Below, piece by piece: positions 25,561 to 34,503 of a DNA stretch of 64,000 nucleotides (positions are counted from its first letter, which is position 1; every line of letters starts with the position of its first letter). The notes under the pieces are model-generated. The model was not told where the DNA came from. It did no database searches and was given only the letters and a program-made list of their open reading frames with translations. Origin of the DNA: JAMQKA01 sp043951865 (GTDB lineage: Bacteria > Bacteroidota > Rhodothermia > Balneolales > Balneolaceae); contig NZ_JBINJF010000004.1 in NCBI RefSeq assembly GCF_043951865.1, forward strand, positions 1-64,000, given 5' to 3'. The position numbers and the translations under genes were made by a program.

Positions 25561-26028
25561 ATGGAAGATACAGACCAAGAAATAAATGAAGAAAAGCTGA
25601 AGTTTACTGAAAATTTCAGCTTGATTTTTGAAGAAAACGGCCATCCCAGAATAGCAGGCCAGATTATCGGGTGGCTCATCATTTGTGAACCACCGGAGCA
25701 GTCATTTTCAGACCTGGTGGAAAATTTGCAGGTCAGCAAGGCTTCGGTCAGTAATATGACGCGTTTGCTTCTGCAGGTGGGCTTTATCGAAAAAGTGCGC
25801 AAACCGGGAGAGCGCCAGGTCTATTTCAGGCTTGTGGATGATGCTTGGCGGCAGGTTATGGAAAATCATCTTGAATTTGTGTTTTCGCTGCGGGACCTGG
25901 CCTCCGAATACCTGGAAAACGCCGACCACAAAGAGATCGACCGGCTGCATGAGATGTATGAATACCACAAATTCATCGCCCAGAAAATGCCGCAGGTGAT
26001 AGAAGATTTTAAAAAGGAAAAGAACTAA
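25561..26028 (+). CDS. GbsR/MarR-type winged-helix transcriptional regulator
   Basis: 155 residues. A long N-terminal helix (FTENFSLIFEENGHPRIAGQIIGWLI) is typical of the GbsR family, followed by a winged helix-turn-helix (FSDLVENLQVSKASVSNMTRLLLQVGFIEKV, wing KPGERQVYFRL) and a C-terminal coiled dimerisation helix. GbsR-like proteins often control osmoprotectant or efflux genes. No osmolyte gene is adjacent; the target may be itself or elsewhere. Next to it lies only the amidohydrolase remnant upstream and the convergent folA. Confidence 0.85.
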   Translation: MEDTDQEINEEKLKFTENFSLIFEENGHPRIAGQIIGWLIICEPPEQSFSDLVENLQVSKASVSNMTRLLLQVGFIEKVRKPGERQVYFRLVDDAWRQVMENHLEFVFSLRDLASEYLENADHKEIDRLHEMYEYHKFIAQKMPQVIEDFKKEKN

Positions 26029-26105
26029 ATAACGAACCCGTTCGGATCTAAATTGGAGCGTTATACACTCGTTGGAGGGTTGTGTTTATCGTTCCAAGGA
26101 GCACC

Positions 26106-26576
26106 TCAGATACGTTCATATTCTACGATGGTAAACTCCCCGTGCTCTTCCCGGTTGGTTTCTCTCCATTTTGTTCCTATATCATCACGGTACTCCGGGA
26201 AAAAAGTGTCTCCCTCGTATTCTTTGTGGATCTTCGTAATTACTAATTTGTCAGCCCGTCCGATCGTCTGCCGGTAGATTTCTCCTCCCCCTATAACATA
26301 CACCAACTCAAAGTCTTTTAGGTATTCGAGTGCCTTGTCAATCGTGTTGAAAGCAGGCACGTGATCATAATCTCTGCTGCGACTGAGCACTACATTTTCG
26401 CGGCCGGGCAGCGGCTTTTCTCCGAGCTCTTCAAACTCCCCCCGTCCCATCAACACCGGGTACCCCATCGTGGTTTCCTTGAAGTGCTTCATATCTTCCG
26501 GGTAATGCCACGGCAGGTCCCCGTCTTTGCCTATCACCAGGTTGGGATCGTGTGCGGCAATCAGCACCAACTTCAT
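26106..26576 (-). CDS. folA: Dihydrofolate reductase
   Basis: 156 residues with all hallmarks: VIGKDGDLPWHYPEDMKHFKE (substrate and NADPH site; the acidic residue is in EDM), VLMGRGEFEEL, and VYVIGGGEIYRQ. Reduces dihydrofolate to tetrahydrofolate with NADPH. The start codon overlaps the stop of thyA by four bases, so thyA-folA are coupled, as expected because ThyA makes the dihydrofolate that FolA recycles. It has the usual length of the family. Confidence 0.95.
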   Translation of the reverse strand: MKLVLIAAHDPNLVIGKDGDLPWHYPEDMKHFKETTMGYPVLMGRGEFEELGEKPLPGRENVVLSRSRDYDHVPAFNTIDKALEYLKDFELVYVIGGGEIYRQTIGRADKLVITKIHKEYEGDTFFPEYRDDIGTKWRETNREEHGEFTIVEYERI

Positions 26577-27421
26577 ACGGCCACCTCAAACTTGATGGAG
26601 GGATGCGGATTGTAGCCGTGAAGCTGGAAGTCCTCGAACGTCAACTCATCCACCGGCTTGTCGGCGATCTCCAGGCGGGGCAATTTCCGCGGCTCGCGGG
26701 TTAGCTGCTCCTTCAGCCCGTCAATATGGTTTTCATAGATGTGAGCATCCACGATGGTGTGGGCAAACGTGCCGTACTCCAGCCCTACTTCGTTGGCAAT
26801 CGCCATCGTAAGCGCGGCGTAGCACGCCAGGTTAAACGGGATGCCGAGCGCAATGTCACCGGAACGCTGCGTAAGGTGGCAGTTCAGCTTCCCGTCCGCC
26901 ACGTTGAAAATATACATCAGGTGGCAGGGCGGCAGCGCCATCTTTTTCAGCAGACCGGGATGCCAGGCGCTCACAACGATCCGGCGGCTGTTGGGATTGC
27001 TCTTCAGCATGTCGATCGCCCGCTGCACCTGGTCAAACTCCTTCTTTATCAGCTGGGTTTGGACAATGTCGGAGGCATTGCCCTCGAAACTGAGCTCTTC
27101 CTCCTCAAAATAGGGAAAGTTCCGCCACAGCACCGGGTAGATTGGCCCCACGTGCCCGTCCTCATTGGCCCAGGCATCCCAGATGTGGCAGTCCTTTTCA
27201 TCTCGCAGCCAGCGAATATGGTCTTCGCCCCGCAGGTACCACAGCAGCTCCAGGATTACCGACCGAAAATAGACTTTCTTGGTGGTCAGCAGCGGAAATC
27301 CCTCGGAGAGATCCACCTTGTAAAACTCGGAAAAACTGGAAATGGTGTCGATGCCGGTACGATTTTCTTTACGGACTCCGTGTTCCAACACGTTACGGAC
27401 CAGGTCTAAATATTGCTTCAT
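26573..27421 (-). CDS. thyA: Thymidylate synthase
   Basis: 282 residues, slightly longer than E. coli ThyA (264) by a short insertion at about 105-125. The catalytic cysteine is Cys166 in LPPCHLMYIF; the phosphate-binding Arg and the folate-binding motifs (DCHIWDAWA, SGDIALGIPFN, HIYENH) are present. Makes dTMP from dUMP with methylene-tetrahydrofolate, yielding dihydrofolate. Overlaps folA by four bases. Starts 72 bases after mgtE. Confidence 0.95.
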   Translation of the reverse strand: MKQYLDLVRNVLEHGVRKENRTGIDTISSFSEFYKVDLSEGFPLLTTKKVYFRSVILELLWYLRGEDHIRWLRDEKDCHIWDAWANEDGHVGPIYPVLWRNFPYFEEEELSFEGNASDIVQTQLIKKEFDQVQRAIDMLKSNPNSRRIVVSAWHPGLLKKMALPPCHLMYIFNVADGKLNCHLTQRSGDIALGIPFNLACYAALTMAIANEVGLEYGTFAHTIVDAHIYENHIDGLKEQLTREPRKLPRLEIADKPVDELTFEDFQLHGYNPHPSIKFEVAV

Positions 27422-27492
27422 CTGTTCACTATTATTTAAAATTTTCTATTGGGCATTACCGATAAAACGGGTAATTCTTGTCATCTTGCAAG

Positions 27493-28875
27493 TTATAATA
27501 CCACCCCCTGCAAGAGCAGAAGAGCGATGGAAAAGTAGATAATAATCCCGGTGACATCCACAAGTGTAGCCACAAACGGTGCCGAGGTAACAGCGGGATC
27601 GAGTCCCATCTTCGACATTAAAAAAGGTAACATCGATCCGCTTAAATTCCCAAACAATACCACGCCCACCAGGCTGCACCCCACCGTCAGGGCCTGCAGT
27701 ACCAGGCCAAGCGAAAACAGTTCCCCGCGGAACATCATCCAGGCCGCGATAACCACAGATCCCATCAGCCCGATCAGCCCGCCCAGCAGGGCTCCGGAAA
27801 GAAACTCCCTTTTCAGTACTTTATTCCAGTCCTCCAGGTTGATGTCATCGGTGGAAAGCGCTCTTATGATAAGAGTAGCCGCCTGGGAGCCGGAGTTTCC
27901 GCCGCTTGAAATAATCATGGGTATAAAAAAGGAGAGCATCGCCGCCGCGGCCAGGGCACTTTCGTAGGTTGCCATGGCGGTAACCGTCAACATCTGCCCC
28001 ATAAACAGGATGACGAGCCATCCAATCCGCTTTTTTACCATCTCGCTGACGGAGGTCTGGGAGTAGTAGTCGTCCAGCGCATCCATCCCGGCCATCAGCT
28101 GCATATCCTCGGTCGTCTCCTCCTCGGCTACGTCGATTACGTCATCCACGGTTACGATGCCCACCAGGATGCCGTCGGAGTCGACCACCGGCATCGCCAC
28201 GCGATCGTACTTGCTGAGCATTTTTACCGCGTCCTCCTGGTCTTCAAAGGCCGAAAGCGCTTCAAACGACTCATCCATCAGCGATGCTATCGTGGCCTCC
28301 GGATCGGCCAGAATCAGCTGGTTGAGGCGGAGATCGTCGATCAGGTGCTCGTGCTCATCCACCACGTAGATCACGTTCACCGTTTCGGCGCTGTGCCCGT
28401 ACTTGCGGATATGCTCCAGGCTCTGCCGGATGGTCCAGTCTCTGCGCACTTTGACGTACCGCGGGGTCATCAGCCGTCCCACGCTCTCCTCGGGGTAGCC
28501 GAGCAGCTTCTGCACCAGCTTGCGATCGTCGGTCTTCATGGAGTTCATCACCCGCTGGGTGAGGTGACCGGGCAGCTCCTCCATCAGGGCCACGCGCTCA
28601 TCCGGCTCCAGGTTCGACATCACCTCGCTGAGCTGCTGGGCGGTAAACACTTCGAGCAGCTCCACTCCCTTTTGGGAGCTGAGGTAGGTAAATACATCCG
28701 CGGCTTTCTGTTTTTTAAGCAGCCGGAAGATGACAATCGCCACCTGGGCTTCCAGCTCTTCCAGCAGCTCCGCCACGTCCACCGCCGGCACATCGTTCAG
28801 AATGTCCTTCAGCGCGACCCAATCTTTATTTTTGATCAGTTCATCGAACTCGGGTTTGAGAAGATCGACAATCAT
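27493..28875 (-). CDS. mgtE: Magnesium transporter MgtE
   Basis: 460 residues: N-terminal MgtE_N superhelix (about 1-130), paired CBS domains (about 140-260), plug helix, and five membrane helices (about 285-460) with conserved transmembrane motifs (NSGSQAATLIIRALSTDD). The acidic cytosolic domains sense Mg2+ and close the channel. It is upstream of thyA-folA (72-base gap), same strand, but with no obvious functional link. The 5' leader, described separately, holds a long inverted repeat. Confidence 0.94.
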   Translation of the reverse strand: MIVDLLKPEFDELIKNKDWVALKDILNDVPAVDVAELLEELEAQVAIVIFRLLKKQKAADVFTYLSSQKGVELLEVFTAQQLSEVMSNLEPDERVALMEELPGHLTQRVMNSMKTDDRKLVQKLLGYPEESVGRLMTPRYVKVRRDWTIRQSLEHIRKYGHSAETVNVIYVVDEHEHLIDDLRLNQLILADPEATIASLMDESFEALSAFEDQEDAVKMLSKYDRVAMPVVDSDGILVGIVTVDDVIDVAEEETTEDMQLMAGMDALDDYYSQTSVSEMVKKRIGWLVILFMGQMLTVTAMATYESALAAAAMLSFFIPMIISSGGNSGSQAATLIIRALSTDDINLEDWNKVLKREFLSGALLGGLIGLMGSVVIAAWMMFRGELFSLGLVLQALTVGCSLVGVVLFGNLSGSMLPFLMSKMGLDPAVTSAPFVATLVDVTGIIIYFSIALLLLQGVVL

Positions 28876-28982
28876 GGAGATCCAAACTAGGGTTAAGTAT
28901 TACCGATGTTCCGGGAGGTGGCCACGCGCCCGGGAATCGCTCTGGAGAGGGCATTGGAAAACCAGCAGTTTTGTCCAGCTGG

Positions 28983-29033
28983 GCGAATTCAAAACCGCAG
29001 TTTATCTTATGCAGATGTGGTTTTTGAATTCGC
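28983..29033 (-). promoter_or_regulatory. Interrupted inverted repeat in the mgtE leader
   Basis: GCGAATTCAAAACCGCA (28983-28999) faces its near-complement TGTGGTTTTTGAATTCGC (29016-29033), a stem of 12 perfect pairs plus a less regular inner part, about 108 bases before the mgtE start codon. Two smaller hairpins with GGTTT/AAACC arms flank it. It may be a structured leader or an earlier terminator. I find none of the conserved blocks of the Mg2+ M-box. The remainder of 28876-29377 has no gene. Confidence 0.4.
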
Positions 29034-29318
29034 AACCATACCGGGATTGGGCAAACCAACGGTTTTGCAACGTCCTGTTGGATTAACGCAAGAGCGATTC
29101 ACCGTTATTTATATTCGGTGGGAATTTAAGCCAAGTAGCGGTGGAATCAAAGTGGGGAAAATGGTTCTGCCGCCTGCTCCTCTCCCCGCCCGTGTTTCCA
29201 GGCCCGCAGAATTCTTCCTACCGAGTTCATCATAACCGAGGCTCTATAAAACGCCTCCGCCACATGCAGATCCGCGGGACAACCGGCGATTCAGAATAAA
29301 TTTCACCTCACCAAACCA

Positions 29319-29350
29319 GAAAATGCCGAATCTCACGACCCGGCATTTTC
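29319..29350 (-). terminator. Terminator of glgA-glgC
   Basis: Perfect 10-bp stem (GAAAATGCCG / CGGCATTTTC) with a 12-base loop, 28 bases after the glgC stop. On the minus strand the T-run lies at the end of the stem (CATTTTC). Confidence 0.75.
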
Positions 29351-29377
29351 AGTGTTGAGTTCCGACAAGGTGCAAAT

Positions 29378-30676
29378 TCAAATTTTGGTGCCGTCGGGAA
29401 TTACGGCTTCTTTCGGTATGATGACGATGCCATCCACCACGTGGTAGTTGCCGTAATCTCCGTCGTCCAGGTGATCGCCCCCGGCAATTCGCACATCGTT
29501 GCCTATCCGCACATCCTTGTCGATGATGGCATTACTGATAAAGCAGCGCTGCCCGATACCCATCGGGGGATGCTCGGTCGTCCCCTCTTCAATCTCTCTC
29601 TGTGATTGAAAAATATCGTTCCCCATGATGATGGAGTGTTCTACGCTGGTTCCCCGCCCTATGCGCGAGCGTATACCGATGACAGAACGCTCAATACGAC
29701 TCGCTTCAATGATACATCCCTCCGCAAGAACGGAGTGATCGAACGTAGTTCCGGAGAGTTTTGAGGCCGGCAGCAGGCGGGCACGAGTATAGATAAAATC
29801 TTCATTGTCATAAAAGTTGAATGCCGGGAGTTCAGAAGTCAGCTCGATATTGGCCTCGAAAAATGATTTTATCGTCCCAATATCGGTCCAATAACCATCA
29901 AACTCGTAGCTGCGCACATTCAGATCACTGTTTATAGCTTTTGGTATAATCTCCTTTCCAAAATCAGTGGCATCAGGCATTCCATCGAAAAGCTCCTGCA
30001 GAACTTCTTTCTTGAAAATATAAATTCCCATCGATGCCAGATAATGGCGCCCCTCACTTGCAAACTTTTCATCCGTTTTGGATTGCCATTGGTCGAGTTC
30101 ATCGCGGTCCGGTTTTTCTACGAAACTGGATATCTCCTTGCTTTCATCGGTCTTTAGAATACCAAATCCGGTAGCATCTTCAGCTATTACCGGGATGGTG
30201 CCCACCGTCAAGTCTGCATCGGTCTCTTCATGCTGCTTCAACATCTTGCTGTAGTCCATCTGGTAGAGTTGGTCGCCCGAGAGAATCAATACGTGGTCAT
30301 GGCGGTGGTTTTCCATGTGGTGCAGCGACTGTCGCACCGCATCGGCCGTACCCTGATACCAGTTTTTACTTTCGGGAGTCTGCTCGGCGGCCAAGATATC
30401 GACAAATCCACTGCTGAACACATCAAAATTGTAGGTGTTCTTGATATGGCGATTCAGCGAAGCTGAATTGAACTGAGTTAACACATAAATTCGTCGAAAT
30501 CCCGAATTCAGACAGTTTGAGATTGGAATATCCACCAATCGGTACTTTCCGGCGATCGGGACGGCCGGCTTCGATCTCATTTTAGTAAGTGGATACAGGC
30601 GGGTCCCCTGTCCCCCACCAAGAATTACTGAAATTACCGGTCGATGTTTATTGAATTTACTATATGTTCTAGTCAT
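29378..30676 (-). CDS. glgC: Glucose-1-phosphate adenylyltransferase
   Basis: 432 residues. Nucleotidyltransferase core with GGGQGTRLYPLTKMRSKPAV (nucleotide loop), SGDQLYQMDY (metal/sugar site), FVEKPDRDE and a left-handed beta-helix C-terminal domain (from about 300). Makes ADP-glucose for glycogen. Overlaps glgA by eight bases (glgA first), so both enzymes of glycogen synthesis come from one transcript, ended by the hairpin downstream. Confidence 0.94.
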   Translation of the reverse strand: MTRTYSKFNKHRPVISVILGGGQGTRLYPLTKMRSKPAVPIAGKYRLVDIPISNCLNSGFRRIYVLTQFNSASLNRHIKNTYNFDVFSSGFVDILAAEQTPESKNWYQGTADAVRQSLHHMENHRHDHVLILSGDQLYQMDYSKMLKQHEETDADLTVGTIPVIAEDATGFGILKTDESKEISSFVEKPDRDELDQWQSKTDEKFASEGRHYLASMGIYIFKKEVLQELFDGMPDATDFGKEIIPKAINSDLNVRSYEFDGYWTDIGTIKSFFEANIELTSELPAFNFYDNEDFIYTRARLLPASKLSGTTFDHSVLAEGCIIEASRIERSVIGIRSRIGRGTSVEHSIIMGNDIFQSQREIEEGTTEHPPMGIGQRCFISNAIIDKDVRIGNDVRIAGGDHLDDGDYGNYHVVDGIVIIPKEAVIPDGTKI

Positions 30677-32105
30677 TGATCAGCTCCCTGTAAAGTTCAA
30701 GGTATTTGTTTGCAGAGTTTTCCCAAGAAAAGTCTAATTTCATAATGGTCTTTCTGACCGCATTCATTCCTTTGGAGTCGCTGTAGAGCGAGAGGGCGCG
30801 CTGAACAGCCTCGGCGGCGGCGTGATGCGTAAAGTCGTAAAACGTGATCCCGTATCCCCCCTCGTCACCAATATCCTTGACGGTGTCTTTAAGCCCACCT
30901 ACTTTTCGCACTATTGGTACCGTTCCATATCGCATGGAGTACATCTGGTTCAGCCCGCACGGCTCCACCCGGGAGGGCATGATAATAAAGTCACTCGCCG
31001 CGTAGATCAGGTGCGCGAGTGCTTCATTGTAATCGAGCGCGGCATCAAAAAAGCCTACAAAACGGCTGTTTAGCTGGTTAAAACGTTCATGGAGGTACCG
31101 ATCTCCCGTACCCAGCAGCATGAAGTTGACACTCTGCTCGCTTGCCAGGAAATGGCTAAACAGGTCGGGCAGCAGGTCGGCTCCTTTTTCGTGCGCCAAA
31201 CGACCAATATACGAAATGAGCGGATAGTCCGGATTCAGGTCAAATTGGTCGCAAAGCGCCTTTTTGTTCTTCAGCTTGCTTTTTCGGTGGGTCTTGAGCG
31301 TATAATTTTTTTCCAGGTAGGGATCCGTTTTGGGATTCCACACATCGGTATCGATGCCGTTCAGAATGCCGACCGACTTGTGGCGCTCGCTGTGATAGAG
31401 AAGGCTTAAATCCCCGTCCTTACTCAGCTCCTCCATGTAGCTGGGAGAAACAGTCGTAATCTTCCAGCAGCATTTCAACCCCGCAGCCAGGCAGTTGAAT
31501 TTTCCGTCCCAGTCCAACAGTCCCACTTCCGAGTAGTTGAACGAGGGAAGTAGTGAAAACGCGCCGCGGTCGTATACGCCCTGGTATTCCGCATTATGCA
31601 CCGTCAACACGGTGGGAATATCTTCCATGCCCCGATACCGGTGGCAGCGCGTGATAATGAAGGGAACCAGCGCGGTGTGATGGTCATGACAGTGCAACAG
31701 GTCGGGATCTTCGTCGCTGTAGTGGATCCAGTCGAGCGCAGCCAGTTGAAAACTCATATAGCGCTCGAGCTCATCCCAGTATCCGTGGCCGCTGTATGGA
31801 TCGATATAAATGCCGGGGCGGTCAAACCGCTCAGGGATATCCACCAGGTACAGCGGAAAGCCAAGCGTGTTCTTTTTTTCCCGTTGAATTTTATAGTGAA
31901 ACTGCCCTGCCCCTAGAGGGGTATCTCCCTCAAACACAGTTTCAAATTGATGCTCATGAATCCAGTCGGTTGCGTACCTGGGCATGACAACCTTGGCCTC
32001 CACCCCCATCTTTTTCATGTATTTGGGCAGCGAGCCAACCACATCTGCCAGCCCCCCCGCTTTTGCCACTGGATAACACTCCGCACTAAGGTGGATAATA
32101 TTCAT
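30669..32105 (-). CDS. glgA: Glycogen synthase (ADP-glucose type, GT5)
   Basis: 478 residues of usual length. N-terminal KAGGLADVVGSLPK is the ADP-glucose-binding loop; LLHCHDHHTALVP, SYIGRLAHEKGADLLPDL and MPSRVEPCGLNQMYSMRYGT form the GT-B fold catalytic site. Elongates alpha-1,4-glucan. First gene of the glgA-glgC pair; divergent from the natAB unit with a 155-base shared promoter region. Confidence 0.94.
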   Translation of the reverse strand: MNIIHLSAECYPVAKAGGLADVVGSLPKYMKKMGVEAKVVMPRYATDWIHEHQFETVFEGDTPLGAGQFHYKIQREKKNTLGFPLYLVDIPERFDRPGIYIDPYSGHGYWDELERYMSFQLAALDWIHYSDEDPDLLHCHDHHTALVPFIITRCHRYRGMEDIPTVLTVHNAEYQGVYDRGAFSLLPSFNYSEVGLLDWDGKFNCLAAGLKCCWKITTVSPSYMEELSKDGDLSLLYHSERHKSVGILNGIDTDVWNPKTDPYLEKNYTLKTHRKSKLKNKKALCDQFDLNPDYPLISYIGRLAHEKGADLLPDLFSHFLASEQSVNFMLLGTGDRYLHERFNQLNSRFVGFFDAALDYNEALAHLIYAASDFIIMPSRVEPCGLNQMYSMRYGTVPIVRKVGGLKDTVKDIGDEGGYGITFYDFTHHAAAEAVQRALSLYSDSKGMNAVRKTIMKLDFSWENSANKYLELYRELIND

Positions 32106-32260
32106 ATCACTTATCCCGATAGTAGATTATTCTTTCAGTTGAAACGGTACCCATCACTCGCTCATCAAGTAATCAAATCTTTAAATGCCAGTCAAAATCT
32201 TTCTTATAAACTTTCAGAATATTATGTTCACCGGGGAATTCATGCACAAAATGCACAGCG

Positions 32261-33181
32261 ATGGCCATAATAGATGTCGAAAACGTAACCAAGTCATTCG
32301 GGAACACAACCGCCGTTGAGAATGTCTCCTTCGAGGTTCACCAGGGGCGCATCTTCGGACTTCTGGGCCCCAACGGGGCCGGAAAGACGACCTGCATACG
32401 GATGATCAACCATATCCTGATCCCTGACAGCGGATCGATAAAAATCAACGACCGGGAGGTGAGTCCGCAAACCCAGAAGTTGATCGGCTACATGCCGGAG
32501 GAACGGGGTCTCTACAAAAAGATGAAAGTGGGCGAACAGCTGCTCTACCTGGCACAACTCAAGGGGTTGTCGCGCGGGCAGGCCCGGCAGGCGATCAAAT
32601 ACTGGCTGGAACGGTTTGAGGCCGAAGACTGGTATAACAAGGAGGTCGGTGAGCTTTCCAAGGGGATGTCACAGAAAATCCAGTTTATCGCCACCATAGC
32701 GCACGATCCCGATATCTATATTTTCGACGAGCCCTTCAGCGGACTCGATCCCATCAACAGCGAGATGCTGAAAGAGATCGTCATTGAACTGCGAGACAAA
32801 GGGAAGACGATCCTGTTCTCGACCCACCGCATGGAGCAGGTGGAACAGATGTGCGACGAAATCTGCCTGTTTAACAAGGGCCGGGCGGTCCTGAAGGGAG
32901 ACCTCCGCGAGATCAAAGCCTCGTATGGCAGAAACACCGTCAATCTTGAATTCCGGGGTGACCCCTCCTTCCTCGATACCCTTGACGACGTGCGCATCAA
33001 TAACCGTTCGACCAACTTTGCTGAAATACGCGTGCTGGATGGCCAGGACACCCGGCACATTCTTGAGATCGCCATGGAGCATGCCGAAATCTACAAGTTT
33101 GAACGCGTGGAACCCTCGCTGAACGAAATTTTTATTTCCACCGTAGGTGAAGATAATATCAACCCGCAGGATTTACATTAA
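32261..33181 (+). CDS. ABC transporter ATP-binding protein, NatA-like
   Basis: 306 residues. Walker A GPNGAGKTT (about 40-48), signature LSKGMSQK, Walker B DIYIFDEPFSGLDP and the switch histidine (STHRME) are all present. The C-terminal DUF4162-type region (about 220-306) is that of NatA-like exporters. Six bases before the permease gene, hence one operon. Partner in a two-component exporter of Na+ (NatAB) or of an unknown substrate. Confidence 0.9.
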   Translation: MAIIDVENVTKSFGNTTAVENVSFEVHQGRIFGLLGPNGAGKTTCIRMINHILIPDSGSIKINDREVSPQTQKLIGYMPEERGLYKKMKVGEQLLYLAQLKGLSRGQARQAIKYWLERFEAEDWYNKEVGELSKGMSQKIQFIATIAHDPDIYIFDEPFSGLDPINSEMLKEIVIELRDKGKTILFSTHRMEQVEQMCDEICLFNKGRAVLKGDLREIKASYGRNTVNLEFRGDPSFLDTLDDVRINNRSTNFAEIRVLDGQDTRHILEIAMEHAEIYKFERVEPSLNEIFISTVGEDNINPQDLH

Positions 33182-33186
33182 CAGCT

Positions 33187-34479
33187 ATGGATTTTCGTCA
33201 AATTTTACTGGTGCTTAAGCGGGAATATATCACCCGCGTAAAAAGCAAAGCGTTTATCCTGACCACAATCCTGATTCCACTGGGAATGGTCGCATTCATC
33301 GGGATCGCCGTGGCCATCGCCGTGTGGGATACCGAGTCGGAGCACACCATCGCCATCGTGGATCGCACGGAAGTGCTGCTTCCCCGCCTTTTGGAGCTGA
33401 ATGAGGAACGGTATGAGGATGCGAGCTCTGTTCCCATTGACACACTCCGGTCGCGCGTGGTACGTGAACAAATTGATGGGTTTATCGTCTTCAGTGAAGA
33501 ACATATTGAATCTGACAAAAACGCCGAGCTTGTATACGGCGGCAGCGGCGGGCTCCAGTTTTTAGGGAACCTGCGGGACGATGTGCGGGAGGTGATCCGA
33601 CAGGAGCGGCTGGAACGCGCCAACGTCTCTGACGAGGTGAAAAAGATTTATGAGAGTCGGCCGGGCCTGCAGAGCCGCAGGCTAACGGAGGAGGGCGTTG
33701 AAACGGACGACAATATCGGGCTGCTGACCGGTATCGGAATGGCTATGGGGCTGCTGATCTTTGGTATCGTTACCGGGTACGGCGGACTTTTGACCCGGAG
33801 CGTTATTGAAGAAAAGACCAGCCGCATTATTGAGATCATAACCTCTTCGGTAAAACCGATTGAGCTTCTGTGCGGAAAAATTGTGGGCGTCGGCGCGCTG
33901 GCTGTCACCCAGGTGGCAATATGGATTGCAGCAGGCCTGGGACTGGCTTCGATTGCTGGACCTGTGGCCGGCATGTTTATGCAGACCCAGACAGAAAACC
34001 TGGAAGCAGCCGGTGGAGCCGGGCCGGCCCCAGACCCTTCTCTCTTTGAGGTGCCGGCTATTGAGCCGTCGCTGATCGTCCTCTTCTTTGTATTCCTGAT
34101 CCTGGGTTACCTTATCTACAGCACCCTGTTTGCCGCCATCGGTTCGGCGGCCGACTCGGAGACCGATACGCAGCAGTTTATGTTCCCGGTAATGGTGCCG
34201 ATCTTCATCGCCTACTTTCTGTTGTTCAGGGTGATGGAAGCCCCCGACAGCGGCCTGTCGGTTATCAGCTCACTCATCCCCTTCTTCACCCCGATTATAA
34301 TGATTACCCGGGTCGCCATTACCGACGTCCCTTTTTGGCACATCGGCCTTTCAATTATCTTGATGCTCGCCACCTTTTGGGGTTTGTTGTGGCTCAGCGC
34401 CAAAATTTACAGTGTGGGTATTCTGAATTACGGCAAAAGCGCCAGCTTTAAAGAGCTAATGAAGTGGATCAGGGCGTGA
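33187..34479 (+). CDS. ABC-2 type permease, NatB-like
   Basis: 430 residues. One helix near the N-terminus (about 20-45), a large external domain (about 50-180), then five helices from about 185 to 420: the ABC2_membrane_3/NatB layout. The cytoplasmic elbow has VIEEKTSRIIEIITSSVKP, the typical ABC-2 coupling motif. Works with the ATPase just upstream. Proline/alanine-rich stretch near 275-290 is an extracytoplasmic loop. Confidence 0.9.
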   Translation: MDFRQILLVLKREYITRVKSKAFILTTILIPLGMVAFIGIAVAIAVWDTESEHTIAIVDRTEVLLPRLLELNEERYEDASSVPIDTLRSRVVREQIDGFIVFSEEHIESDKNAELVYGGSGGLQFLGNLRDDVREVIRQERLERANVSDEVKKIYESRPGLQSRRLTEEGVETDDNIGLLTGIGMAMGLLIFGIVTGYGGLLTRSVIEEKTSRIIEIITSSVKPIELLCGKIVGVGALAVTQVAIWIAAGLGLASIAGPVAGMFMQTQTENLEAAGGAGPAPDPSLFEVPAIEPSLIVLFFVFLILGYLIYSTLFAAIGSAADSETDTQQFMFPVMVPIFIAYFLLFRVMEAPDSGLSVISSLIPFFTPIIMITRVAITDVPFWHIGLSIILMLATFWGLLWLSAKIYSVGILNYGKSASFKELMKWIRA

Positions 34480-34503
34480 GCATATGGCCAGCTGTTTAAG
34501 TGC

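Noticed and set aside
28983..29033. M-box (Mg2+ riboswitch) in the mgtE leader
   Set aside because: No conserved M-box blocks seen; only an inverted repeat supports structure.
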